Assembly: GCA_964449775.1 (NCBI GenBank)
Contig: CAYVBQ010000020.1
Span: 7,077 to 71,076 of the forward strand
DNA length: 64,000 nucleotides
Direction of reading: 5' to 3'
Source of the DNA: Fen-1258 sp964449775
Lineage (GTDB): Bacteria > Bacteroidota > Ignavibacteria > Ignavibacteriales > Melioribacteraceae
Each line of letters opens with the position of its first letter. Within the stretch, counting starts at the first letter, position 1. The position numbers were made by a program, and so were the translations under genes. The notes below the pieces were generated by a model. The model saw only the letters and a list, made by a program, of their open reading frames with translations, was not told the DNA's origin and did not search any database. Below, piece after piece: positions 8,868 to 17,846 of this stretch.

Positions 8868-10970
8868 CTACTTTATCAGCACAAACTTTTTCGTTTCACT
8901 AAAAGTACCGGTCTGCAATCTGTAAAAGTAAACCCCGATTGAAAGATTACTTCCGTCAAATTTTACTTCGTAATTGCCCGGAAGTTTTTCTTCGTTAACA
9001 AGTGATGCAACTTCGCGGCCGAGGGTATCATAAACTTTTAATGTAACATTACTGCTAACCGGTATCCGATAACTGATCACCGTACTAGGGTTAAACGGGT
9101 TGGGGTAGTTTTGTTCCAAATAAAAATTTTGTGGGATCATGGGAAGATTTTCATCCCTTATTTCAGTTTGAGTGTTGGAATATTTTAAGATTAATCCCAC
9201 ATCACCTACCGCCCAGCCGTAATTTCCGTTATAATATTTCAAGTCATAAATCGGGGTACTGGTTAGTTGAACCCTTTCGTCCCATGATTTACCTCCATCA
9301 TGTGTATCTAAAATTCTACCGTCGTACAATCCAACTGAACCTTCCAAAGAATTCTTCATAGAAATACAATAAGTGCTGAATATCGTGCCTTTATAATCAA
9401 ACATCTTATACTTATTCCAGTTCCCACCAGCATCGGTAGTAACTAAAACACTATTTCCATTAGAAAACCAGGCCGAATCACCTCTAGCATCAACCGCGCC
9501 GTATAAAATCGTCACTCCAGAGATTTTAATCCAACTTAATCCTCCAGCAGTTGTCTTATATAATTCATTGCCAGCAGTGATCCAACCCAAGTGATTGTTT
9601 GAAAACTTTATTTTATCTATTGGTCTAGCCAAAGGAAAATTGATATAACTATTCCAATTTCTGCCTTTATTTTTCGAAAAGAAGAGAGCAGCTTTCCCTT
9701 GATTAGAACCTGCTGCATAAATCAATGAATCATTCACAAATTCAATATCGCTAATCCATTCAGCACTAAGTGTATCTCTACTCCATGTCTTTCCTCCATC
9801 GGACGAACTTAGAATAATTCCTCTTCCACAAGCTAAAATCTCTTGTTTATTTATGTATAAAATATCGTTTAATTCTTGTGCACCTGAATCGTGAACTTTC
9901 TGCCATGATTTACCTCCATCATTCGTAATAACAATCGTTTCATTGTTTCCGCATGTGGCGATATTCATTGAATCAAGAGGTGAAACACTGTAGAGGCAAT
10001 TTGAAGTAATTGTAGGAGTGACATATATAAATGAAGTCCAGAAGTCAATGCTCTTCTTTATCAGATTTGAACCACTGACCGCAAGAGCTGTTTTATCTTT
10101 GAAAAATGAAAATCTCGAAGCGGAAATTCCTGTTTCTTTCCAATTAATGCCGCCATCAGGGGTGACGAGGATTTTGTTTTCCTTGATAATGGCTCCAACT
10201 TTTAAATCTATGAAGAAAACATTTTGAATAGGTTTATCAAAATAGATTTTGTTCCAGTTATTACCGCCGTCAACAGTTGTATAGAGAAACCCAACTAGAT
10301 TTCCCAGTTGGTCAATCTGACCGGCAGTAAATATTTTTAAAGAATCGAGGCAAAATATTTTCATGACAGGACCAAACGAACGATCTGTGTTTACTTGTTT
10401 CCATGTTATCCCGCTATCGTTAGTTTTAAAGATGGAATAAGAGTTCATAGTTACGAATCCAACTTTCTCATTTAAAAAGAAAATAGATGCTGTCCCAGAG
10501 TAAGTTGTATTTGTTATATTAATTGTTGTCCATGTTTTCCCTCCATCGTCGGTTCGAATCAGAGAATTAAAATCACCCGTAAGAAATCCTTCTTTGCCAT
10601 TTATAAAGAATATGTCGTTGATCCATCTATTGGAATCAATTTCAGAAGCAAGTAACCAGGAGAAACCACCATCTGTGGTTTTGTACAGTTTATTCGAATC
10701 ATAAGTTAAAGCCCATCCAGTTGTTGAATTAATAAAAAATATTCTTATAAATAATTCATTAACACCAGTATTCACTACTTTCCATGAGACTCCTTTATCA
10801 GTTGACTTCATTATTCGGCCAAAAGAACCTGCACAATATGAAGTTAAAGAGTCAAGCGTAACAATATCCCCTAAACGTTCGGCCTGTATTCTAGGATTCT
10901 GCAATACCCATTGTGAATTAATTATTAATGGAGTAAAGACAAGCATAAAAAAAATCGATTTGAAATTCAT
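8868..10970 (-). CDS. Secreted YCF48-like beta-propeller protein with T9SS sorting domain
   Basis: A 700-aa protein with a signal peptide ending near INSQ. It has many repeats of the form TxDGGxTW or STDKGVSW spaced 40-60 residues apart, as in the YCF48/BNR-like seven-bladed propellers related to photosystem II stability factors and sialidase Asp-box folds. The C-terminal ~85 residues carry the T9SS sorting domain (QNYPNPFNPSTVISY, terminal KKFVLIK). No catalytic residues are evident; an adhesive or binding role is inference. It is on the same strand as the next T9SS cargo gene, 31 bases apart, so co-transcription is likely. Confidence 0.87.
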   Translation of the reverse strand: MNFKSIFFMLVFTPLIINSQWVLQNPRIQAERLGDIVTLDSLTSYCAGSFGRIMKSTDKGVSWKVVNTGVNELFIRIFFINSTTGWALTYDSNKLYKTTDGGFSWLLASEIDSNRWINDIFFINGKEGFLTGDFNSLIRTDDGGKTWTTINITNTTYSGTASIFFLNEKVGFVTMNSYSIFKTNDSGITWKQVNTDRSFGPVMKIFCLDSLKIFTAGQIDQLGNLVGFLYTTVDGGNNWNKIYFDKPIQNVFFIDLKVGAIIKENKILVTPDGGINWKETGISASRFSFFKDKTALAVSGSNLIKKSIDFWTSFIYVTPTITSNCLYSVSPLDSMNIATCGNNETIVITNDGGKSWQKVHDSGAQELNDILYINKQEILACGRGIILSSSDGGKTWSRDTLSAEWISDIEFVNDSLIYAAGSNQGKAALFFSKNKGRNWNSYINFPLARPIDKIKFSNNHLGWITAGNELYKTTAGGLSWIKISGVTILYGAVDARGDSAWFSNGNSVLVTTDAGGNWNKYKMFDYKGTIFSTYCISMKNSLEGSVGLYDGRILDTHDGGKSWDERVQLTSTPIYDLKYYNGNYGWAVGDVGLILKYSNTQTEIRDENLPMIPQNFYLEQNYPNPFNPSTVISYRIPVSSNVTLKVYDTLGREVASLVNEEKLPGNYEVKFDGSNLSIGVYFYRLQTGTFSETKKFVLIK

Positions 10971-11116
10971 AATGAATCGCCTTGTAGAAGTAATGTATTC
11001 CTACAACAACTATTATTCCATTGTTAAAATCTAAAATAAATGATCGAATTGCAATGACAATTCCAGCTCACAATGAATAGTTTTCGTATGGTTGGAAGTA
11101 TTTGCGGGTGTGAACG

Positions 11117-11146
11117 AAAAAGGGCCGATATGACTCGACCCTTTTT
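11117..11146 (-). terminator. Intrinsic terminator, symmetric
   Basis: AAAAAGGG and CCCTTTTT form the stem around a CGATATGACTCGA loop. It lies directly after the aconitase stop codon on the minus strand and can work in either direction. Confidence 0.8.
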
Positions 11147-11156
11147 GAAATGTGCT

Positions 11157-13691
11157 TTATTTTTTCTTTCGAACAATTTTCTTTACTGATTTTTTTACAG
11201 GTTTTTTTGCCACGACTTTTTTCTTCGCTACAGTTTTTTTGACAACTTTAGAGATTACTCTTTTCTTAATCACTTTTTTCTTCGGTGTAACTTTAACGGT
11301 TTTCTTTTTACCCGCCGGTTTTGCTTTCTTAACAACTTTTTTTACCGGCTTCTTAGCTATTTTCTTAACTGTTTTTTTAGCAACCGTCTTTTTATTTGCA
11401 GCTACTTTTTTCTTACTTCTGGCTTCTGATTTCTGAAAGCTCTTAGCTATCAGATTCAACGCTCCGCCGGCTTTGAACCACTCAATTTGTCCGGCATTAA
11501 ATGAATGATTGAGCAATATTTCTTCTTGAGAACTATCATTGTGTTTGATGATCAGAGTAAGTTGTTTTTCCGGGGCAAAATCATTCAACCCGACTAAACT
11601 CAATTTATCATCTTCCTGAATCTTATCATAATCAGAAGGATCTGCGAATGTTAACGGAAGCATTCCTTGTTTCTTCAAGTTCGTTTCGTGGATGCGTGCA
11701 AAACTCTTTGTGATGATCGCTTTACCACCAAGAAAGCGAGGTTCCATCGCGGCATGTTCACGTGAAGAACCTTCGCCGTAGTTCTCATCACCAACTACAA
11801 TCCATCCGACACCTTGCGCTTTGTAATCGCGCGCAACTTCGTGAACCGATTTGTATTCACCTGTGAATTGATTTTTTGCTTCGCCTGCATTCCCATTGAA
11901 TGCATTAATAGCACCAAGGAACATGTTCTTAGAAATATTATCTAAATGTCCACGGTATCTTAACCACGCACCGGCTGGAGAAATATGATCTGTCGTGCAT
12001 TTGCCCTTAGCTTTTAGAAGCATCGGAAAGTCAACAAAATCATTTCCATCCCAGGGTTTGAATGGTTCCATAAATTGTAATCGTTGACTTAGTGGATCAA
12101 TCATAACATTTGTATTGAAACCATCTTCTGATGGAGCGATGAACCCTTCCGTATCTTTTTCGAAACCTCTCAATGGTAACTCATCGCCATATGGTGGATC
12201 AAGTTTTACATGCTCACCAGTTTCATTAACCAAAAAATCCGTTTCGGGATTGAATGAAAGACTTCCTGAAATTGCAAGAGCAGTTACAATTTCAGGACTA
12301 GCCACAAAGGAATAAGTCTCCGGATTGTTATCATTTCTCTTGGCAAAATTTCTATTGAAAGAATTTACTATTGTATTTTTTTCACCCGTTTTAACATCCA
12401 TTCTTTTCCACATACCGATACATGGACCGCACGCATTAGCCATAACAGTTCCGCCAAACTCTCTAAGTGTTTGAAGCTGTCCGTCACGTTGGATTGTAGC
12501 GCGGACTTGCTCGGAACCCGGAGTGATTATGAATTGTGTTTTTGCTTTTATACCTTTTTCAATTGCTTGACGGGCAATGTTTGCCGAACGGTCAATATCT
12601 TCATAACTGGAGTTTGTACAACTACCAATTAACGCTGCGCTAATCTTATCCGGAAAATTATTCTCAACAATTGCTTCTTTCATTTTTGAAACCTTCCATG
12701 CTCGATCTGGTGTGAAAGGTCCATTGATATGAGGTTCGAGTTCGTTCAGATTTATTTCGATCAATTCATCAAAATATTTTTCCGGATTGGTATAAACATC
12801 ATCATCTGCTTTAAACAGATCGGAATTATTTCTAGCCAGAACTGCTACATCAGCACGATCTGTTTTTTCTAAATACGCTGCCATCTTTTCATCGAAGGCA
12901 AAGAGAGAAGTTGTAGCACCAATTTCAGCGCCCATATTGCAAATTGTACCTTTACCCGTGCAAGAAATTGAATTAGCTCCTGCGCCGAAATATTCTACTA
13001 TTGCGCCCGTTCCACCTTTAACAGTTAGAATACCGGCGACTTTTAGAATCACATCTTTAGGTGAAGTCCAACCGGAAAGTCTTCCGGATAGTTTAATGCC
13101 GATTAGCTTTGGCCATTTCAATTCCCACGGCATTCCAGCCATTACGTCAACTACATCAGCGCCGCCAACTCCAATTGCTATCATTCCAAGTCCGCCTGCA
13201 TTTGGTGTATGAGAATCCGAGCCGATCATCATTCCGCCGGGAAAAGCATAATTCTCTAAAATTACCTGATGAATAATTCCCGCGCCGGGTTTCCAGAAAC
13301 CAACTCCGTATTTACGAGAGATGCTTTCCAGAAAATCATAAACTTCTTTGTTCTCATCAATTGCCCTCTCAAGATCTTCTTCCGAACCGGATTGAGCAAC
13401 GATCAAATGATCGCAATGAGCGGTTGCAGGTACCGCTGTTGATTTTCTTCCCGCGTGCATAAATTGAAGAAGAGCCATCTGCGCTGTTGCATCTTGCATT
13501 GCAACTCTATCCGGACCGAAATCAGCAAATTCTTTTCCTCGCTTTAAAGGACGGGTGGCTGGTTCCCAAAGATGTGCGTATAAGATTTTCTCTGCGTAGG
13601 TCATAGGTCTATTAACAACCTTGCGCGCTCTTTCAACTTTCTCTCTATAAGTGGAGTAAACTTTTTGAATCATATCAAAGTTTGCTGTCAT
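11157..13691 (-). CDS. acnA: Aconitate hydratase with histone H1-like C-terminal tail
   Basis: Isomerises citrate and isocitrate through a 4Fe-4S cluster in the TCA cycle. Cluster ligands are the cysteine of IGSCTNSS near residue 357 and CGPC near residues 421-424; the swivel domain has GEGSSREHAAMEPR near residue 640. Residues 1-758 form a complete mitochondrial-type aconitase. The remaining 86 residues are a low-complexity tail of Lys, Val, Ala, Thr and Pro with about 40 lysines and no Asp, Glu or Met. Its KKPVKK and KKTVAKK units resemble bacterial histone H1-like proteins. The tail is in the same frame with no internal start. The Shine-Dalgarno AAGGAA precedes the ATG at 13691. The enzyme call is firm; nucleic-acid binding by the tail is inference. 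Confidence 0.95.
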   Translation of the reverse strand: MTANFDMIQKVYSTYREKVERARKVVNRPMTYAEKILYAHLWEPATRPLKRGKEFADFGPDRVAMQDATAQMALLQFMHAGRKSTAVPATAHCDHLIVAQSGSEEDLERAIDENKEVYDFLESISRKYGVGFWKPGAGIIHQVILENYAFPGGMMIGSDSHTPNAGGLGMIAIGVGGADVVDVMAGMPWELKWPKLIGIKLSGRLSGWTSPKDVILKVAGILTVKGGTGAIVEYFGAGANSISCTGKGTICNMGAEIGATTSLFAFDEKMAAYLEKTDRADVAVLARNNSDLFKADDDVYTNPEKYFDELIEINLNELEPHINGPFTPDRAWKVSKMKEAIVENNFPDKISAALIGSCTNSSYEDIDRSANIARQAIEKGIKAKTQFIITPGSEQVRATIQRDGQLQTLREFGGTVMANACGPCIGMWKRMDVKTGEKNTIVNSFNRNFAKRNDNNPETYSFVASPEIVTALAISGSLSFNPETDFLVNETGEHVKLDPPYGDELPLRGFEKDTEGFIAPSEDGFNTNVMIDPLSQRLQFMEPFKPWDGNDFVDFPMLLKAKGKCTTDHISPAGAWLRYRGHLDNISKNMFLGAINAFNGNAGEAKNQFTGEYKSVHEVARDYKAQGVGWIVVGDENYGEGSSREHAAMEPRFLGGKAIITKSFARIHETNLKKQGMLPLTFADPSDYDKIQEDDKLSLVGLNDFAPEKQLTLIIKHNDSSQEEILLNHSFNAGQIEWFKAGGALNLIAKSFQKSEARSKKKVAANKKTVAKKTVKKIAKKPVKKVVKKAKPAGKKKTVKVTPKKKVIKKRVISKVVKKTVAKKKVVAKKPVKKSVKKIVRKKK

Positions 13692-13822
13692 GTTAAATTC
13701 CTTCTTATTTGTAAACAGTACAAAGATAAAAAAAAATGTGTTTTATTATTGTGTTATTTATTACCACATTATGGAGGCTGTACGTAATACTCCGATGAGA
13801 TGTATCCGAATTGCAATATTGG

Positions 13823-15994
13823 TTATTTGGACACCATACTTAATGCAATTCTTTGTTTAGGAATATCCACCTTCAAAATAGTTACCTCAACAATATCACC
13901 AACCTTCAACAAGTCCAGCGGGTTTTTCACAAATTTATTTGCGATTTGCGAAATATGAAGCAGACCGTCCTGCTTAACGCCGATATCAACAAAAGCACCG
14001 AAGTCAACAACATTTCTAACAGTTCCTTTTAATTTCATTCCTTCTTGAAGATCTTCCATTTTAAGCACATCACTTCGCAATATCGGTTTGGGCATCTCTT
14101 CACGTGGATCGCGCCCGGGTTTTTTCAAGTTTTCCAGAATATCTATAAGAGTTGGTTCACCGATTCCAATTTCATCTGCAATTTTAGATGTTCCTTTTGT
14201 CTTCACAAAAAGATCCACAAGATTTCCTTTCTCGTTTATATGTGTAGTTGAAAGATCACAAAGTTTTAAAAGCTTTGTTGTTGCTTCATAAGATTCTGGA
14301 TGAATGAAAGTGTTGTCAAGTGGGTTTTCACCGTTTGCAATTTTCAAGAATCCGGCGCATTGTTCGAATGCTTTTTCACCCATTCCGGATACATCCATCA
14401 GTTGTTTGCGGTTTGTAAACCTTCCAACTTTATCGCGGTATTTAATTACATTGTTCGCAATTCTTTTGTTAAGACCGGAAACATAATTTAACAACGAAGC
14501 CGACGCCGTGTTTACATCAACGCCAACGTAGTTCACACAACTAACAACAACATCATCCAATTTTTTAGAAAGTAGTTTCTGATCCACATCGTGCTGATAT
14601 AATCCTACACCAATAGATTTCGGATCAATCTTAACAAGTTCGGCAAGGGGATCGAGCACACGCCGAGCTATAGAGATATTTCCTCTCTGACTTGCTTCCA
14701 GATCCGGGAATTCTACTTTTGCAATCGGGCTTGCTGAATAAACAGAAGCGCCGGCTTCATTCACAATCAAGTAGTGGCAATCAAGTTTATTCTCTTTGAT
14801 GAGATCGGCTATTAGTAATTCGGTCTCTCTGCTGGCGGTACCGTTACCAATTGCGATTAGATTTATTCCGTATCTCTTGATCATTTCAAGGAGAATTCTT
14901 TTTGCTTCCGTTGATCTGTTCTGCGGCGGATGCGGATAGATAGTAACGCCTTCAATATATTTTCCGGTTGTATCAATCACCGCGAGTTTAGAACCCGAAT
15001 AAAAACCGGGATCGATTCCCAAAATATTTTTACTATTAATCGGAGGCTGTAAAAGAAGCTGGCAGAGATTAGAGGCAAAGATTTCAACTGCATGCAGATC
15101 TGCTTCTTCACTTAATTGATTGCGTACGTCTCTCTCGATAGAAGGATAGATCAATCGCGAGAATGAATCTTCAACCGTTTCATTAAGAATATCATCGAAT
15201 ACAGATTCATCATAAGAAAAATATTTGTCAAAAATTTCATTAAGTATTTCCGGCTTATCATAACTCAAAATGACTTTTAAGAAAAATTCCTTTTCGCCGC
15301 GGTTGATTGCAAGCAGCTGATAAGGTTTTAGTTTATTGACTGGGCAACAAAAGTTATGGTAAACTTCGTAAACATCTTTTTTGTTCGCTCTGAGTTCTTC
15401 TTTCTTTGTGTCGGCTCTTGTTGAAACGATTGAGGCGTTATCAAATAAAAACTCGCGTGCCGCTTGACGAACTTCGGCAGTTTCACTTATCATTTCTGCG
15501 ATTATATCTTTCGCTCCTTGCAATGCGTCTTCTATTGTGTTAACTCCCAATTCCGGATTGATATATTGTGAAAGCACTTCATCAAAATCGCCTTTGAACT
15601 TTGGATTTTCGAGAATGAATAGCGCCAACGGTTCCAATCCTTTTGCTTTAGCAATTGTACCGCGTGTTTTTCGTTTCGGTTTATATGGAAGATAAAGGTC
15701 CTCAACTTCCTGCAGCTTCATAGCGGCTAAAATTTTATCGCGAAGTTCATCGGTTAATTTACCCTGTTCCTCAATACTTTTAAGGACTGTTTGTTTTCTT
15801 TCTTCGAGTATGGTCAGATAACCGAGGCGATCTTCGATCTGACGCAAGTAATCTTCATCCAATCCGCCCGTGTGTTCTTTACGATAACGAGCGATAAAAG
15901 GAACCGTAGCTCCTTCGCCGAATAAATTTATTACCGAGTTAACCTGTTTTTCTTGTACGTTTAATTCTTTTGCAATAACGAGAGGAATGTTCAT
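13823..15994 (-). CDS. tex: Tex-like S1 RNA-binding transcription accessory protein
   Basis: A conserved nucleic-acid-binding protein related to eukaryotic Spt6, thought to act in transcription or RNA handling. The 723 aa cover the normal length. In order: the N-terminal Tex helical region with FIARYRKEHTGGLDE near residue 35, a YqgF/RuvC-like domain from about 325 (ILGIDPGF), helix-hairpin-helix segments near 490-560 with LNKRIA and GMGEKAFEQ, and an S1 domain at about 645-715 (GTVRNVVDFGAFVDIGV). No close partner gene is visible. Confidence 0.93.
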   Translation of the reverse strand: MNIPLVIAKELNVQEKQVNSVINLFGEGATVPFIARYRKEHTGGLDEDYLRQIEDRLGYLTILEERKQTVLKSIEEQGKLTDELRDKILAAMKLQEVEDLYLPYKPKRKTRGTIAKAKGLEPLALFILENPKFKGDFDEVLSQYINPELGVNTIEDALQGAKDIIAEMISETAEVRQAAREFLFDNASIVSTRADTKKEELRANKKDVYEVYHNFCCPVNKLKPYQLLAINRGEKEFFLKVILSYDKPEILNEIFDKYFSYDESVFDDILNETVEDSFSRLIYPSIERDVRNQLSEEADLHAVEIFASNLCQLLLQPPINSKNILGIDPGFYSGSKLAVIDTTGKYIEGVTIYPHPPQNRSTEAKRILLEMIKRYGINLIAIGNGTASRETELLIADLIKENKLDCHYLIVNEAGASVYSASPIAKVEFPDLEASQRGNISIARRVLDPLAELVKIDPKSIGVGLYQHDVDQKLLSKKLDDVVVSCVNYVGVDVNTASASLLNYVSGLNKRIANNVIKYRDKVGRFTNRKQLMDVSGMGEKAFEQCAGFLKIANGENPLDNTFIHPESYEATTKLLKLCDLSTTHINEKGNLVDLFVKTKGTSKIADEIGIGEPTLIDILENLKKPGRDPREEMPKPILRSDVLKMEDLQEGMKLKGTVRNVVDFGAFVDIGVKQDGLLHISQIANKFVKNPLDLLKVGDIVEVTILKVDIPKQRIALSMVSK

Positions 15995-16119
15995 TTCATA
16001 ACCTGATTAGTTTGAGGTGTAAATCAAGCGGATATTGATGAGAATATCTACTTGAAAAAGATAAGATATTTTTACGGAGATGCAGAACTGAATTTATCTT
16101 TGTAACTAAGCTGAGAAAA

Positions 16120-16151
16120 ACATAAACCGCAGAGGCACAGAGACGCAGAGT
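16120..16151. repeat. Short intergenic word CGCAGAGGCACAGAGACG
   Basis: The stretch just after the gmhA stop codon contains CGCAGAGGCACAGAGACG, a word seen as an intergenic filler in many bacterial genomes. Only this one copy is in the window. Confidence 0.5.
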
Positions 16152-16745
16152 TTATCCATACAATTCTTGCTCAACCAACTCACAAACTATATGCGCAACT
16201 GTAATATGTCCTTCTTGAATCCGCTGTGTGTTTGCTGATGGAATAACGATTGGAAGATCAACAAGATCTTTTAGTTTGCCGCCGTTGCCGCCAAGAAGTC
16301 CAACAACAAACATTTTTTTCTCGTGAGCTTTTTCAACAGCTTTGATCAAATTAGGTGAATTTCCGCTTGTTGAAATAGCCAGCAAAACATCGCCTTCGTA
16401 TCCAAGACCTTCAATGCTGCGTGCAAAAACATTTTCAAAGCCGATATCATTTCCGCCTGCGGTAAGATTTGATGTATCTGTGGTAAGCGCAATTGCCGGA
16501 AGCGCGGGTCTCTGTATGTGATGACTCAATCGTATCATCAATTCAGTTGCTATGTGCTGGCAATCAGCCGCACTGCCGCCATTACCGCACAGCAATAATT
16601 TCTTTCCGTTGCGATATGCTTCAGCAAGTGTTTGCACGGCTAATAAAATTTCAGCCTTGCAAGCGGATTCCATCTGCAGTTTTACTTCGCTGCTTTCTTT
16701 TAACGAATCAACTATGAATTTTTCTTTATCCAAAATTTTCCTCAT
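16152..16745 (-). CDS. gmhA: Phosphoheptose (sedoheptulose-7-phosphate) isomerase
   Basis: Converts sedoheptulose 7-phosphate to D-glycero-manno-heptose 7-phosphate, first step of ADP-heptose synthesis for the lipopolysaccharide core. It is a SIS-domain protein of 197 aa, matching GmhA length. LLCGNGGSAADCQHIATEL near residue 52 and LLAISTSGNSPNL near residue 120 are the phosphosugar-binding motifs, and QEGHITVAHIVCELVE near the end supplies the conserved Gln, Glu and His. No other heptose gene lies beside it. Confidence 0.93.
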   Translation of the reverse strand: MRKILDKEKFIVDSLKESSEVKLQMESACKAEILLAVQTLAEAYRNGKKLLLCGNGGSAADCQHIATELMIRLSHHIQRPALPAIALTTDTSNLTAGGNDIGFENVFARSIEGLGYEGDVLLAISTSGNSPNLIKAVEKAHEKKMFVVGLLGGNGGKLKDLVDLPIVIPSANTQRIQEGHITVAHIVCELVEQELYG

Positions 16746-16942
16746 CTGAGTTGCTAATCAAAAATAACAAAGTTTACTATCATTCTCCCAAAATTTGCTA
16801 TACAATCTGAAAGAGCACCTTCAAGATTCTCCCCAGGATCCAGAATCGAGTATCCAGTGACAAGCAATAAATTTAGATTGTTCCTAAAACCTACATTCAC
16901 TAAGTTTGCCCTAAACTTTTCACAAAAACAAACGAGCAATGC

Positions 16943-17707
16943 ATGAAAAAAACAATTCTATTCTGGATTATTGCAATAGTTGGCACACTGGTTTTTGCCT
17001 TCTATCAACGTGTCACCGGTCCCACTTACGCTCTTTCGGGTTCAACAAATTTTAATGGAAAAGAGATTAAGTACAAACTTGAGAGGAGCCACAGTTCAAG
17101 CTCAAATTATCATCTGGAAATAAAAACCGGCGATGCTTCCATTCGCGGCGTCTTAACTTATAAGAAGTTTAACACCGAAAATGAGTTTACAGAAGTGACT
17201 ATGAACGGTACAGAAATTTTGACTGCAGAACTTCCGGCACAAGCCCGTTTGGAGAAACTTGATTATTATATAAAATTGTTTAAAGATGATTCTTCAGTTC
17301 AAATTCCATCCGGTAAAGCTGTTACTATTCGTTTTAAGGATGATGTTCCTATTTGGCTTTTAATTCCACATATTCTTGGAATGTTTTTAGCGATGATGCT
17401 CTCCAACCGAACGGGTTTAGAATTCTTTAATAAAGAACCGAAACTAGACAAGCTGGCTTTGTGGACTATCATAGTTTTATTCATCGGCGGATTTCCCTTG
17501 GGTTTTGCAATGAACGGATTTGCATTTGGAGAGATGTGGGGCGGTTGGCCGTTTGGAAATGATGTGACCGATAATAAAACTCAGGTTGCATTTATTGCAT
17601 GGCTTATTGCATTCTATTTTATAAAGAAAAAGAAGAATGCTAAACTTGCCGCACTTCTGGCTGCAATAATTTTGCTTGCGGTTTATTTGATTCCGCATAG
17701 TGTGTAA
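16943..17707 (+). CDS. Conserved membrane protein of unknown function
   Basis: A 254-aa protein with an N-terminal transmembrane segment (residues 4-20), an extracytoplasmic beta-rich region of about 110 residues, then four more hydrophobic segments near residues 133-150, 171-190, 210-228 and 233-250. A GGWPFGND motif lies between helices three and four. I do not recognise a named family. It precedes the OPT transporter by 140 bases that contain a palindromic repeat, so an operon is uncertain. Confidence 0.6.
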   Translation: MKKTILFWIIAIVGTLVFAFYQRVTGPTYALSGSTNFNGKEIKYKLERSHSSSSNYHLEIKTGDASIRGVLTYKKFNTENEFTEVTMNGTEILTAELPAQARLEKLDYYIKLFKDDSSVQIPSGKAVTIRFKDDVPIWLLIPHILGMFLAMMLSNRTGLEFFNKEPKLDKLALWTIIVLFIGGFPLGFAMNGFAFGEMWGGWPFGNDVTDNKTQVAFIAWLIAFYFIKKKKNAKLAALLAAIILLAVYLIPHSV

Positions 17708-17820
17708 ATAAGATCACGAGCAGGATCATGATCACGAGCATGACTTTAGACTTTAGAAAGATGTTCAACTTATTCGTGATCATGTTCGTGATCGTAATCC
17801 TGATCATCATAACATTTTTT
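17708..17820. repeat. Palindromic GATCACGAGC/ATGATCACGAG intergenic element
   Basis: The left half has the words GATCACGAGCAGGATCATG and GATCACGAGCATGAC. The right half has their near-inverse, CGTGATCATGTTCGTGATCG and CCTGATC. Each half is also internally palindromic through TGATCA. Transcribed, it would make a long imperfect hairpin between the two genes. Confidence 0.75.
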
Positions 17821-17846
17821 CAATCCTAAACTATAGGAGATAATGA

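Noticed and set aside
11152..11436. Hydrophobic open frame antisense to the aconitase tail
   Set aside because: It is the complement of the lysine-rich tail; Lys codons read backwards as Phe and Leu. No ribosome site.
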